Of a stretch of 64,000 bases of DNA, positions 19,049 through 26,727 are shown in pieces; position 1 is the stretch's first letter; every line of letters begins with the position of its first letter. The stretch spans positions 372,001-436,000 of the forward strand of contig CAVWDZ010000002.1 of assembly GCA_963753905.1 (NCBI GenBank), in the 5' to 3' direction. The DNA is from Bog-756 sp963753905. GTDB lineage: Bacteria > Actinomycetota > Acidimicrobiia > Acidimicrobiales > RAAP-2. The notes below the pieces were generated by a model, which was given only the letters and a program-made list of their open reading frames with translations, ran no database searches and had not been told where the DNA came from. A program made the position numbers and the translations under genes.

Positions 19049-21078
19049 GTGAGGGACTCCTCGAGGAGCTGGGAGAGATCCAGCACCCGGACCTCGTCCT
19101 CCTTTGCATTGGCCCGGACCGCGTCGTCCAGCATGATCATGCAGTAGGGACAGGCGGTCGAGACCACGTCGGCGCCGGTCCCGATGGCCTCCTCGGTCCG
19201 CTCCATGTTGACCCGCTTGCCGATGTTCTCCTCGAGCCACATGCGGGCACCGCCGGCGCCGCAGCAGAAGCCCTTCTCGCGGCAGCGGCGCATCTCGATC
19301 TGGGTGGCGCCGGGGATGGCATCGATGACCGAGCGGGGCTCGTCGAAGATCCGGTTGTGGCGACCCAGGTAGCACGGGTCGTGGTAGGTGACCGAGCCCG
19401 TGTAACCACCGCCCGGCGTGATCCGGCCGGCCCGGACGAGATGGTCGAGCAACTGGCTGTGGTGGATCACTTCGAAGTTGCCGCCCAACGACGGGTACTC
19501 GTTGGCCAGCGAGTTGAAGCAGTGGGGACAGGTGGCGATGACCTTCTTGACACCGGCGCCCGTGAGCGTCTCGATGTTCATCCGGGCCTGCTCCTGATAG
19601 AGGTACTCGTTGCCGAGCCGCCGGGCCGGGTCGCCGGTGCAGGACTCCCTCGGACCGAGGATGCCGAAGCTCACTCCCGCCCGGTGCAGCATGCGGGCGG
19701 TGGCCTGGGCCCCTTTGCGGGCCCGCTCGTCGAGGGCCCCGGCGCAGCCCACCCAGTAGAGGTACTCGATGTCGTCCGGGATGGTCCCGGTGATCACCGG
19801 GACCTCGAAGTCGAGGGACTCGATCCAGTCGGTGCGCTTGGCGCTGCCCAGGCCCCACGGATCACCCTGGTTCTCGACGTTGCGGAGCATGAGCCCGGCC
19901 TCGGTGGGGAACTCGGACTCCATCAGCACCTGGTAGCGCCGCATGTCGATGATCGTGTCGATGTGCTCGATGTCGACCGGGCACTGTTCGACGCACGCGC
20001 CGCAGGTCGTACAGGACCAGAGCACGTCGGGATCGATGGTGTCGCCCACCAGACCGGCGACCTCGACCCCGGCGGCCCGGTTCTTGGCCATCACCCTGTC
20101 GGCATTGGCGAACAGGTTGTCGCGGAGATCCATGATGAGGAGCTTGGGAGAGAGCGGCTTGCCGGTGTTCCATGCGGGGCACTGCGACTGGCAGCGGCCG
20201 CACTCGGTGCAGGTGGCCATGTCGAGGAGCTGCTTCCAGGAGAAGTCCTCGATGCGCCCGGCCCCGAACACCACCTCGTCGTCGTCGCCGACGTCCTCCA
20301 TGGACATGTCCGGGGTCGACGCAAGAGCGCCCAGCGCCCGCGGGCGGCGGGAAGTGGCCACGTTGATCGGGGCCAGGAAGATGTGGAGGTGCTTCGAGTA
20401 CGAGACGAACACCAGGAACCCGGTGATGATCGCGATGTTGGCGAGGAGTGCCACCGTCTCGATCACGCTGTTGACGCCGGTACCGAGCGGCGCGAGGGCC
20501 TTGGCCAGGGTATGGGAGGCGAACGCCGCCCAGTTGTACGGGAAGTTGCCGGTGTTGACCTGGGCCGCCCGGTACAGGAGCAGGGTCACCATGACGCCGA
20601 AGATCATGAGGAGGACCAGCCAGGCTGCACCGGTGTGCGACCCGAAGAAGCGCGATCGCCGGTTCTCGCGGGCCGGGGAGTGCTTGACCCGGATGCCCAC
20701 GAAGACGCCCAGTGAGATGATGACGGCCACGGCGAAGAAGTCCTCGAGGAATCCGATGACCGGCCAGCGCCCGATGATCGGGATGTGGAAGTCGCGGTCG
20801 AACAGGCAGCCGAAGGCCTCGATGATGGTGAGGAAGAGGATCGTGAAACCCCAGAAGGTGAAGGCATGTGCCATCCCGGGAACGGTCCACTGGAGGAGCT
20901 TCTTCTGCCCGCCCACCTCGACGAGTTCGGCCTTGATCCGCTTCGGGATGTCCTTTGCCCGTGAGGGGACGGCCGGCTGACCGGCGGCGATGAGCCGGAA
21001 GAGCCATGCGAAGCGACGCCCGGCGATGGCGAACATCACGACGGTGATGCCGAGTCCGACGGCGATTCTGAGGGGCAC
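19039..21078 (-). CDS. Membrane-anchored heterodisulfide-reductase-like Fe-S oxidoreductase
   Basis: A 679-residue fusion. Residues 1-260 hold five or six membrane helices of cytochrome b (NarI/HdrE-like) type; a soluble part follows with two 4Fe-4S ferredoxin motifs (CTECGRCQSQCP and CTTCGACVEQCP) and two CCG-type domains (SCTGDPARR, where the first Cys of CCG is Ser-Cys, and YHDPCYLGRH with GFCCGAGGARM). This is the organisation of actinobacterial HdrD/GlpC-like proteins that pass electrons from soluble dehydrogenases to the quinone pool. The exact donor is unknown. GTG start with AGGAGG upstream. Confidence 0.9.
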   Translation of the reverse strand: MPLRIAVGLGITVVMFAIAGRRFAWLFRLIAAGQPAVPSRAKDIPKRIKAELVEVGGQKKLLQWTVPGMAHAFTFWGFTILFLTIIEAFGCLFDRDFHIPIIGRWPVIGFLEDFFAVAVIISLGVFVGIRVKHSPARENRRSRFFGSHTGAAWLVLLMIFGVMVTLLLYRAAQVNTGNFPYNWAAFASHTLAKALAPLGTGVNSVIETVALLANIAIITGFLVFVSYSKHLHIFLAPINVATSRRPRALGALASTPDMSMEDVGDDDEVVFGAGRIEDFSWKQLLDMATCTECGRCQSQCPAWNTGKPLSPKLLIMDLRDNLFANADRVMAKNRAAGVEVAGLVGDTIDPDVLWSCTTCGACVEQCPVDIEHIDTIIDMRRYQVLMESEFPTEAGLMLRNVENQGDPWGLGSAKRTDWIESLDFEVPVITGTIPDDIEYLYWVGCAGALDERARKGAQATARMLHRAGVSFGILGPRESCTGDPARRLGNEYLYQEQARMNIETLTGAGVKKVIATCPHCFNSLANEYPSLGGNFEVIHHSQLLDHLVRAGRITPGGGYTGSVTYHDPCYLGRHNRIFDEPRSVIDAIPGATQIEMRRCREKGFCCGAGGARMWLEENIGKRVNMERTEEAIGTGADVVSTACPYCMIMLDDAVRANAKEDEVRVLDLSQLLEESLTQS

Positions 21079-21144
21079 TGCGATCCTCCTAGGGGTGACT
21101 GCTGTTCACGAGGCGGTGGTCGTGGGAACGGGGGGCAGCCCGCA

Positions 21145-21708
21145 TCACGAGCCGAAGTTGTCCGAGTACCGGCTCGGGGTCGGGCCCCACTGGCCCTGGT
21201 ACTTGGAGTGGAGGCCGGCCGAGCCATATGGGTGGTCTGCGGCGGTGGTCATCTGCAGGAAGCTGATCTGGCCGATCTTCATGCCCGGGTAGACGGTGAT
21301 GGGCAGGTTGGCCACGTTGGAGAGCTCGAGGGTCAGGTGGCCGTCCCACCCTGCGTCCACGAAACCCGCCGTCGAGTGGATGAGGAGTCCCAGCCGGCCG
21401 AGCGAGGACTTGCCCTCGAGCCGGGCAACCAGGTCACTCGGCAGGGTGACCTTCTCGGTGGTCGAACCGAGCACGAACTCGCCGGGATGCAGGATCAGGG
21501 GATCCGTCCCCACGTCGACCAGTTCGGTGAGGTCCTCCTGGTCCTCGCGCACATCGATGACCCGGCTGGTGTGGTTCCGGAACAGGCGGAAGTACTGGTC
21601 GACATGGAGGTCCACCGACGAGGGTTGGATGCACGACTCGTCCATCGGGTCGATCTTGATCCGACCCGCGGAGAGTGCCTCGCGGATGGAGCGGTCGGAG
21701 AGAACCAT
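21145..21708 (-). CDS. dcd: dCTP deaminase
   Basis: A 187-residue trimeric dUTPase-superfamily enzyme converting dCTP to dUTP (or straight to dUMP in the bifunctional actinobacterial form). Motifs: MVLSDRSIREAL start, IQPSSVDLHVD, LGSTTEKVTLP, ARLEGKSSLGRLGLLIHSTA, GFVDAGWDGHLTLELSN and the C-terminal KYQGQWGPTPSRY. The sequence alone does not settle mono- versus bifunctionality. There is no Shine-Dalgarno; a TAnnnT hexamer ends 9 nt before the ATG. The gene is divergent from tRNA-Gly. Confidence 0.95.
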   Translation of the reverse strand: MVLSDRSIREALSAGRIKIDPMDESCIQPSSVDLHVDQYFRLFRNHTSRVIDVREDQEDLTELVDVGTDPLILHPGEFVLGSTTEKVTLPSDLVARLEGKSSLGRLGLLIHSTAGFVDAGWDGHLTLELSNVANLPITVYPGMKIGQISFLQMTTAADHPYGSAGLHSKYQGQWGPTPSRYSDNFGS

Positions 21709-21834
21709 GACGGACAGACGTTAGTGGGGGAGGGGACCCCGGGCACATCTCCGGGCAGGTCCGGGCACATGGGGTCAGTCCTCACCCACACGGCGGAGCG
21801 CAGGACGGGTCCGAAGCGAGAGGTGGGCAGGCGA

Positions 21835-21840
21835 TAGGCT
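21835..21840 (+). promoter_or_regulatory. Probable tRNA-Gly -10 (TAGGCT)
   Basis: TAGGCT ends 12 nt before the mature tRNA 5' end, which would leave a leader of about 6 nt for RNase P to remove. No clear -35 is visible. Confidence 0.4.
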
Positions 21841-21852
21841 GTCCTTCTCGTT

Positions 21853-21923
21853 GCGGGCGTAGTTCAGAGGCAGAACATCAGCTTCCCAAGCTGAGAACGC
21901 GGGTTCGATTCCCGTCGCCCGCT
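21853..21923 (+). tRNA. tRNA-Gly (anticodon CCC)
   Basis: Folds as a canonical 71-nt tRNA: acceptor GCGGGCG pairs with CGCCCGC, D-arm GUUC/GAAC with an AGAGGCA loop, anticodon stem UCAGC/GCUGA with loop UUCCCAA, and a T-arm GCGGG-UUCGAUU-CCCGU. The anticodon at loop positions 34-36 is CCC, glycine, reading GGG. Discriminator base is U. No CCA is encoded. An IS481-type end begins within a couple of bases of the 3' end. Confidence 0.96.
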
Positions 21924-21924
21924 C

Positions 21925-22235
21925 TCTGTGATCTCGCGAGACATAAGCGACGCTGTCGCGAGACATCGTAGACATCCTGCTCACGGCATGGGTTGGTAGT
22001 CGCGCCCTGGGTCCAGCGTCAGGTGGCGGAGGGGCGAACCGTCGATGCCGAGGATCCGGATGTCCTTGCCCGCAACCAGGATGATCACTCGCCACCCCGC
22101 ATACGCTCGTCCCACGCCGATGTGGTGCGGGCGTCCGCGATACCTGAGCGTCACCGTGCCACCCGTATCGACTTTGTCACGGCGGACGCGATAGCCGACG
22201 GCATCGATGTCTGGACGATACGGAGTTCTTTTCAA
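21925..22235 (-). mobile_element. Remnant of an IS481-family insertion sequence
   Basis: Between the tRNA and the transposase fragment lies a terminal region with CGCGAGACAT repeated directly (21935-21944 and 21957-21966) and a partial third copy (GTAGACAT, 21968-21975), of the kind found at ends of actinobacterial IS481 elements. The transposase 3' end follows at once. The other end of the element and most of the transposase are missing, so the copy is immobile. The left boundary is within a few bases of the tRNA 3' end. Confidence 0.65.
21981..22235 (-). pseudogene. C-terminal fragment of IS481-family transposase
   Basis: 84 residues matching the C-terminal beta-barrel part that follows the DDE integrase core of IS481/IS3-like transposases: YRVRRDKVDTGGTVTLRYRG, HHIGVGRAYAG, ILVAGKDIRIL and LTLDPGRDYQP. 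The DDE catalytic domain is absent. The frame starts at a TTG only by chance and stays open further upstream, without recognisable transposase sequence. This is a decayed remnant. Confidence 0.75.
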
Positions 22236-22331
22236 CGCGCCGATAAGAACCGCTATTTCGGTTGCGTCGTGTATCGAACTGGCATGATGTGCGACTACCG
22301 GTCGGCGGCGGCCACAGGGAGGCGCCGGTAG

Positions 22332-23819
22332 ATGTCCGAAGGCACAACCATCGACACCGCGGTACAGGAAAAGCCAGTCCTCCGAGACCCGGCTCAGCGA
22401 AGCAGGCGCCGTGCCCTTCGACAGGTCGTCACCTGGGTGTTTGGGGTGAGCTTCTTGGTCTTCGCCCTATCGCCGGTGATCACTAACTATGACTCGTACT
22501 CGACGTTTCCAACCTCAGTGAGCTTGGTCAACCACCACACCCTCTCGCTGCAGGCCTTTGCCTCGGTCCCGACCTTGGCGCACAGTTACACCGTGTCCAC
22601 GGTCAAGGGACATCTGCTTACCGCCTATCCCTGGACAACCGCGCTGTTCTTCGTCCCTACGGTCGCGGCCCTCGATCTCCTCCATCTGATAGGTGGCCCG
22701 TCGGCAGCCTTGCTAGTCACATCTAACGATATGGGTGTGGTGCAAATGGAAACGGCCTCAGTAGTCACGGCCCTTGCATGCGCCGTGTTGAGCTGGCTGG
22801 CCTTTCTTCGGTTTGCCGGCACTCCTCGGCGGCGGCGCAACCTGGCAATTCTCTGTGGCCTCCTGTTCGCACTCGGCACGACCGCCTGGTCCATTGCTAG
22901 CCGTTCAATGTGGCAGCACGGCCCGTCGCTCCTACTGCTCGCTCTCGGACTGGTCGCACTCGCCCGGTTGACAACGGTCGCTAACTCAGACCAGAGTCGC
23001 CGGTGGGCCGCCATCCTCTGTGGAATCTCGTTCGCCGGAGCCTTTGCTGTCCGTCCCACTAACGCGGTCCCCTTCGCTGTGGTGAGTGTCGTCGTTCTCG
23101 TGACACAGCGCCGGCACGTCGTTCGTTACGTGGTTGCCGCTGCTGTCGTCCTGTTGCCGTGGTTTGCCGTCACGTACACCGCGTACGGCACACTGCTCCA
23201 GCCCTACTTCGGCGGTGATAATCGTGGGCTTCAACCGGCATTCCTTGACGCTCTGGCTGCAAACCTGGTCAGTCCGGCCCGCGGTCTGCTCGTCTTCTCG
23301 CCAATGGTGTTGGCCGCCGTCGGCGGACTAGTACTGGCCGTCCGCCAGCGACGACGGCTCGACCCCGTCGAGTGGACAGCTGTGGCCTCCGTGCCGGCAA
23401 TTTGGTTGCTGGTATCTGGGTTCGGTACTGAATGGTGGGCCGGCAACACCTACGGACCGCGGTTCATGACTGAAACACTCCCATTTCTGTTCGTTCTCTC
23501 GCTGCCTCTCGCGGACTGGCTCCGAGGCTCCGGCGAGCGCTTTCGATCCGAGCCACGCCCGACTGGCACCCGACTGGCGTGCCTGGTGCTATTCGGGGTC
23601 CTGGCTGTGTTCAGTGTGGCCGTGAATGCCGAGGGAGGGGTGCTTCGATCGACCTCATGCTGGAACGGGATGCCGGTGAACGTCGATACTGATCCCTCTC
23701 GGGTCTGGTCATGGTCCGATCCACAGTTTCTCACCGGATTCCGATCATTGGAATCCGGCTCGATTCATCAGAGCGTGCTCTCCAGGTGTCACGGTAAGTC
23801 ATCGACCGGAGGGAAGTAG
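22332..23819 (+). CDS. GT-C-like polytopic membrane protein, probable glycosyltransferase
   Basis: A 495-residue membrane protein with about ten hydrophobic helices and a large first extracytoplasmic loop. It resembles GT-C (dolichyl/polyprenyl-phosphate-sugar dependent mannosyltransferase-like) enzymes: an early Asp (NYDSYST) after the first helix, a long loop containing HLLTAYPW, and alternating helices with RR-rich cytoplasmic turns. No single invariant motif proves the activity. The base composition is visibly more A+T-rich than neighbouring core genes and the codons are less GC-biased at position three, suggesting transfer. No Shine-Dalgarno sequence is obvious. It stands alone between the IS remnant and a broken gene pair. 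Confidence 0.7.
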   Translation: MSEGTTIDTAVQEKPVLRDPAQRSRRRALRQVVTWVFGVSFLVFALSPVITNYDSYSTFPTSVSLVNHHTLSLQAFASVPTLAHSYTVSTVKGHLLTAYPWTTALFFVPTVAALDLLHLIGGPSAALLVTSNDMGVVQMETASVVTALACAVLSWLAFLRFAGTPRRRRNLAILCGLLFALGTTAWSIASRSMWQHGPSLLLLALGLVALARLTTVANSDQSRRWAAILCGISFAGAFAVRPTNAVPFAVVSVVVLVTQRRHVVRYVVAAAVVLLPWFAVTYTAYGTLLQPYFGGDNRGLQPAFLDALAANLVSPARGLLVFSPMVLAAVGGLVLAVRQRRRLDPVEWTAVASVPAIWLLVSGFGTEWWAGNTYGPRFMTETLPFLFVLSLPLADWLRGSGERFRSEPRPTGTRLACLVLFGVLAVFSVAVNAEGGVLRSTSCWNGMPVNVDTDPSRVWSWSDPQFLTGFRSLESGSIHQSVLSRCHGKSSTGGK

Positions 23820-24262
23820 TGACACTTTGAGCAGGGGGAATCGGTCGAATGTGGGCCAAAAGGGTGCCATGCGGTGGAGCACCTAGCCAGCGACTCCCAT
23901 CCACTCCTGATCACGTAGGGCCATCCGGGATAGCGGTGCTCTCCGACGACGGGATGGACGACCGATTCCCAAAAGCCGCGGGCCTGCATCTGACGGTCCT
24001 CGTCGATGGCGTAGGCGGGGACGACCGGCTGAGCCCCTGCCGCACCGAGTGCGTCGAGGGCGGCACTGAGCGCCAGATGCCCGCACCATGCTCCGATCTC
24101 CGCGTCGATCCGGTCGTGTGCTGCATGCCGTCGATCGACGGTTGCCAGCTCCGGATCAACTGCCCACGACCGGGCGCCGATCGCCGCACACAGTGCCGTC
24201 CACTGCTCCTCGGTGGTCACCGACAGGGGGAGCCACTCGTCGGCCCCGGCGCACGCGTACAC
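23789..24262 (-). pseudogene. C-terminal fragment of a CaiB/BaiF-type CoA-transferase
   Basis: About 120 residues of family III CoA-transferase: VYACAGADEWLPLSV (usually VYPCAGDDxW in intact proteins), TTEEQWTALCAAIGA, VDRRHAAHDRIDAEIGAWC, and GFWESVVHPVVGEHRYPGWP. The N-terminal two thirds, with the CoA-binding Rossmann fold and the catalytic Asp, are missing. Family similarity begins exactly at base 24262, the triplet that on the other strand begins a tetR fragment. The last 35 residues (after VIRSG) no longer match the family, so the 3' end is decayed too. Its tail overlaps the end of the GT-C-like gene. Confidence 0.75.
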
Positions 24263-24685
24263 AAGAGCGCACTGCTCTCCTTCAGCGCCGATCAGCTCGC
24301 CGAGGTTTGCGAAGCAGCCGACACCGGTGACCTGCGCAAGGACCTGCTGACCGTATTCGAACCCCTGGCCGAGCAGTCATACGGTGACGGTCCGCTCGCT
24401 GTGCTCGCCCCGACGTTCATCGCCGAGGCCGCGCACGACCGGCAGATGCGAACGTTCCTGGCTGACAGCGTCGTTCGTCGCCGGTCCGGTGCACTCATCG
24501 CCCTGCGCCGAGCGCGCCAACGGGGGGAGCTCCGTCCGGGCGTCAACATCAACCTCACCGGCAAGATGATCGCCGGTGCCCTGTCCGACCGCGCCTACCT
24601 CCTCGGCAAGCCAGTCTCCTCCGCCTACGTCCGGAGCGTCATCGACCAGGCCATCGCCGGAATAGCGGCCGAACGCAGCTCATGA
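24260..24685 (+). pseudogene. C-terminal ligand domain of a TetR-family regulator
   Basis: About 141 residues matching the all-helical effector domain of AcrR/TetR proteins (HKSALLSFSADQLAEV, DTGDLRKDLLTVFEPLA, FIAEAAHDRQMRTFLADSVV, ALRRARQRGELRPGVNINL). The DNA-binding helix-turn-helix is missing; the open frame upstream is simply antisense to the caiB fragment. The two fragments abut head to head at 24260-24262, as expected if one deletion removed both 5' ends and the shared promoter of a divergent caiB-tetR pair. The tail overlaps the ferredoxin gene by 6 nt. Confidence 0.75.
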
Positions 24686-25009
24686 CGCGGGCCTGACGCC
24701 GCGCTTGGTCACCACCGTGTCGCTCACCGGACGCGCCTGGCAGGCGAGCCGGATGTTCTTGCCGGCGTAGAAGGAGCGGCCCTCGAAGAGCTTCAACGCC
24801 TCGAGTTCACGGGGCCCGGGGGGCTCGAACGCGTCGTTGTCGTCGACTTCGATCCAGCAGGCCGTGCACTCGGCCTGCCCGTGGCAGATGGTCGGCCAGT
24901 GGTACCCGAGCCGTTCAGCGGCCCGCATCAGTTGCTCGCCGCAGCGCACGGTGATCTGCGCGTTCGACGGCTCGACGCGTACGCTCACAACCGGCTGCCG
25001 GTCCGTCAT
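24680..25009 (-). CDS. 2Fe-2S ferredoxin (Cx5C type)
   Basis: A 109-residue plant/adrenodoxin-type ferredoxin. Ligands are Cys42, Cys48, Cys51 and Cys90; the Cys42-x5-Cys48-x2-Cys51 spacing is that of adrenodoxin-like proteins, which usually serve P450s or Rieske oxygenases, and not the x4 spacing of photosynthetic ferredoxins. The ATG at 25009 overlaps the stop of a 42-codon ORF (ATGA) and has no good ribosome-binding site of its own, so expression probably depends on that ORF. Likely donor to an oxygenase of the lost catabolic cluster; no oxygenase remains nearby. Confidence 0.88.
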   Translation of the reverse strand: MTDRQPVVSVRVEPSNAQITVRCGEQLMRAAERLGYHWPTICHGQAECTACWIEVDDNDAFEPPGPRELEALKLFEGRSFYAGKNIRLACQARPVSDTVVTKRGVRPAS

Positions 25010-25134
25010 GGACGCATCGCCGGGGAGGATTCCGCGGCCAGCACGGCGACGCCATCCTTCGCACGGACTCCGGTGTCCGCCGTCCCGGCGAGCTGCCCAG
25101 CAGGCGCCCTCTGCACGACCCGGTAGGGGCCCAT
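25006..25134 (-). CDS. Tiny ORF translationally coupled to ferredoxin
   Basis: 42 codons from an ATG at 25134 preceded immediately by a very strong AGGGAGGGAG site. Its TGA overlaps the ferredoxin ATG as ATGA, the same junction used throughout this genome. The product is MGPYRVVQRAP, then a Gly/Ala/Thr-rich stretch, then KDGVAVLAAESSPAMRP. I do not recognise it. It may be a true small protein, a translational leader for the ferredoxin, or the tail of a deleted gene; the ribosome-binding site argues for one of the first two. Confidence 0.5.
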   Translation of the reverse strand: MGPYRVVQRAPAGQLAGTADTGVRAKDGVAVLAAESSPAMRP

Positions 25135-25267
25135 CTCCCTCCCTTGGCAGAACGTCCACGCTGATCGGGAGCGTGTCGACAGTTGGAGAGCGCTCGACGT
25201 GAGACGCTGTGACTCACAATATGCGGAAATGCCGGGGCGCCCCGTCGGCGCCTAGCCTCGCACGACG
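25135..25267. promoter_or_regulatory. Divergent promoter region, ferredoxin/enoyl-CoA hydratase
   Basis: This gap carries the signals of two divergent units. Toward the hydratase, TAGCCT (25253-25258) ends 9 nt before an ATG at 25268. A short inverted repeat, GTGAG (25199-25203) and CTCAC (25213-25217) with a 9-nt centre, sits just before an A+T-rich stretch and could be an operator. No -35 consensus is visible. Confidence 0.35.
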
Positions 25268-25330
25268 ATGACGTGGTTCACGCGAGCTCCAGTCGATCAG
25301 CGTCTCGTCCCTCCGGCCCGGGCCTGGTAA
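25268..25330 (+). CDS. Possible 20-codon leader ORF before enoyl-CoA hydratase
   Basis: An ATG 9 nt after a TAGCCT -10 opens a 20-codon frame (MTWFTRAPVDQRLVPPARAW) that ends in TAA at 25330, 4 nt before the GTG of the hydratase. The hydratase has no Shine-Dalgarno sequence, so reinitiation after this leader is a plausible mode of translation. The peptide itself has no recognisable feature. Confidence 0.3.
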   Translation: MTWFTRAPVDQRLVPPARAW

Positions 25331-25334
25331 CCCT

Positions 25335-26138
25335 GTGTCCGTCCACTACGAACTCGACGAGCGGCACGTCGTGCGCATCGTCATCGACCGACCCGAACGG
25401 CGCAATGCCCTCGATCTCGTCCACTTCGCAGACCTCGCGGCGGCGTGGAGACGATTCGACGCTGATCCCTCCGCATGGGTCGCGATCGTCACCGGCGTCC
25501 CGGGGTCGTTCTGCTCCGGTGCGGATCTCCGAGACTTTCTCCCCCTCGCCCAACGGCTCGCAGCCGAGGGTCGTACTGAGCACCAGGGCATCCCGATGTC
25601 CGTGGGTACCGATGGCGTGCTCTTGACCCTGGATGTCTACAAACCGATCATCGCCGCCGTCGACGGGCCGTGCCTGGCGGGTGGCATGGACCTCCTCGGA
25701 GGGACGGACATCCGCCTCGCCACACCGGCGGCCACGTTCGGGCTCCCAGAACCCAAGCGCGGCCTGATGGCCGACGGCGGCACCACCGCCCGCCTTCCCC
25801 GGCAGATCGGCTGGCCTGCCGCAATGGAGCTGCTGTTGACCGGCCGAACCGTCAGCGCGGAGCGCGCCTTGCAACTCGGGCTCCTCAACGAGGTCGTGGC
25901 CGCCGATGAACTCGAAGACCGGGCGACCGGGTGGGCCCACGAGATCGCGGCCAACGCGCCACTGGCCGTTCAGGCAACCAAGGAGGCCGTGCTCAAAGGC
26001 CTTTCCGCACAGAACGGACTCGCCGGTGCATACGACGTCGAGGCCCGGATCGGGCGTCGCCTCCTCGCCACCCAGGACGTCACCGAAGGGCTCAACGCCT
26101 TCGTCGAGAAGCGACCACCGCTCTGGCGAGGGCGGTGA
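25335..26138 (+). CDS. Enoyl-CoA hydratase/isomerase family protein
   Basis: A 267-residue crotonase-superfamily protein acting on acyl-CoA substrates. It has the NALDLVHFADLAAAW helix, FCSGADLRDF (first oxyanion-hole region), GPCLAGGMDLLGGTDIRLAT (second oxyanion hole), FGLPEPKRGLMADGGTTARL, and a trimerisation tail. The position usually holding catalytic Glu in hydratases (GLxPxxG) reads PKRGLMADGG; whether it hydrates or isomerises is open. Context (caiB fragment, ferredoxin, TetR remnants) suggests part of a CoA-dependent catabolic cluster. GTG start. Confidence 0.88.
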   Translation: MSVHYELDERHVVRIVIDRPERRNALDLVHFADLAAAWRRFDADPSAWVAIVTGVPGSFCSGADLRDFLPLAQRLAAEGRTEHQGIPMSVGTDGVLLTLDVYKPIIAAVDGPCLAGGMDLLGGTDIRLATPAATFGLPEPKRGLMADGGTTARLPRQIGWPAAMELLLTGRTVSAERALQLGLLNEVVAADELEDRATGWAHEIAANAPLAVQATKEAVLKGLSAQNGLAGAYDVEARIGRRLLATQDVTEGLNAFVEKRPPLWRGR

Positions 26139-26246
26139 GCGCACGGTCACGAGGAGGACATCTCTGAGCGGTCACCCCTTCCGATCCGCTCTCCCTCGCG
26201 CGTCCATCAGTCGGAGGCTGATGTTTGCCGCTAATACCGTAAAAGA

Positions 26247-26306
26247 GCCAGTCGCCGTGTCTGGAGCAAGGCGGCGGAACCCATCTCAACGGACACGGCG
26301 ACTGGC
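26247..26306. repeat. 15-bp perfect inverted repeat with 30-nt loop
   Basis: GCCAGTCGCCGTGTC at 26247-26261 is exactly complementary to GACACGGCGACTGGC at 26292-26306. It lies in the 235-nt gap between the enoyl-CoA hydratase and the next, convergent gene. It can form a long stable stem, but without a U tract, so it may be a bidirectional terminator or the remains of a mobile element end. Nothing else recognisable lies in 26139-26373 apart from the palindrome TTGCATGCAA. Confidence 0.6.
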
Positions 26307-26373
26307 ACTTGCCGGAAGCGTAGCGGCAACCTGGGGTGCAGGCAACCGCGATTGCATGCAACCCTCGTTGCCC

Positions 26374-26727
26374 TCAAATCTCTCCGCGGGCCTCCTTGGC
26401 ATATCGAGATGCCATTTGGCGGGAGAACCCCCAGATTCGACCCAATTCATTGATCGACAGCCCGTGGTCCAAGGCGGACCTGAATGATGCAATCCGTGAT
26501 TCGCGTCGACGCTGCTCGAGCAGGAAGAGGGCGTCGCGGAGATCCTCGTGTTCCTCGCTCACATGGGCGTCCTTGACTGCCTCGGCATAGTCGAGCACCG
26601 GGTCGCGCACGCTGATCGCTCGCCGGAGAGCTTCTTCACGGCGTTCGAGCACGAGGCGCAGCGCTTGCATCGCTTCGATGACCCGCTCCACACTACGAAT
26701 GGCCTCTTTGTCATTCTCCGACAGCAC
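26374..26727 (-). CDS. Small helix-turn-helix protein of unknown function
   Basis: A 117-residue protein. The first 75 residues look like two long amphipathic helices (EAIRSVERVIEAMQALRLVL and HEDLRDALFLLEQRRRE), probably a dimerising coil. The last 30 form a helix-turn-helix (SINELGRIWGFSRQMASRYA). The GTG start has a GAGGGG site. I do not recognise a family. Less GC-biased codons than core genes and its place within the accessory region suggest acquisition. It could be a small regulator; no target is evident. Confidence 0.65.
   Translation of the reverse strand: MLSENDKEAIRSVERVIEAMQALRLVLERREEALRRAISVRDPVLDYAEAVKDAHVSEEHEDLRDALFLLEQRRRESRIASFRSALDHGLSINELGRIWGFSRQMASRYAKEARGEI

Noticed and set aside
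26247..26306. Integron attC-like site
   Set aside because: The arms lack the RYYYAAC and GTTRRRY core sites, and no integrase is nearby.
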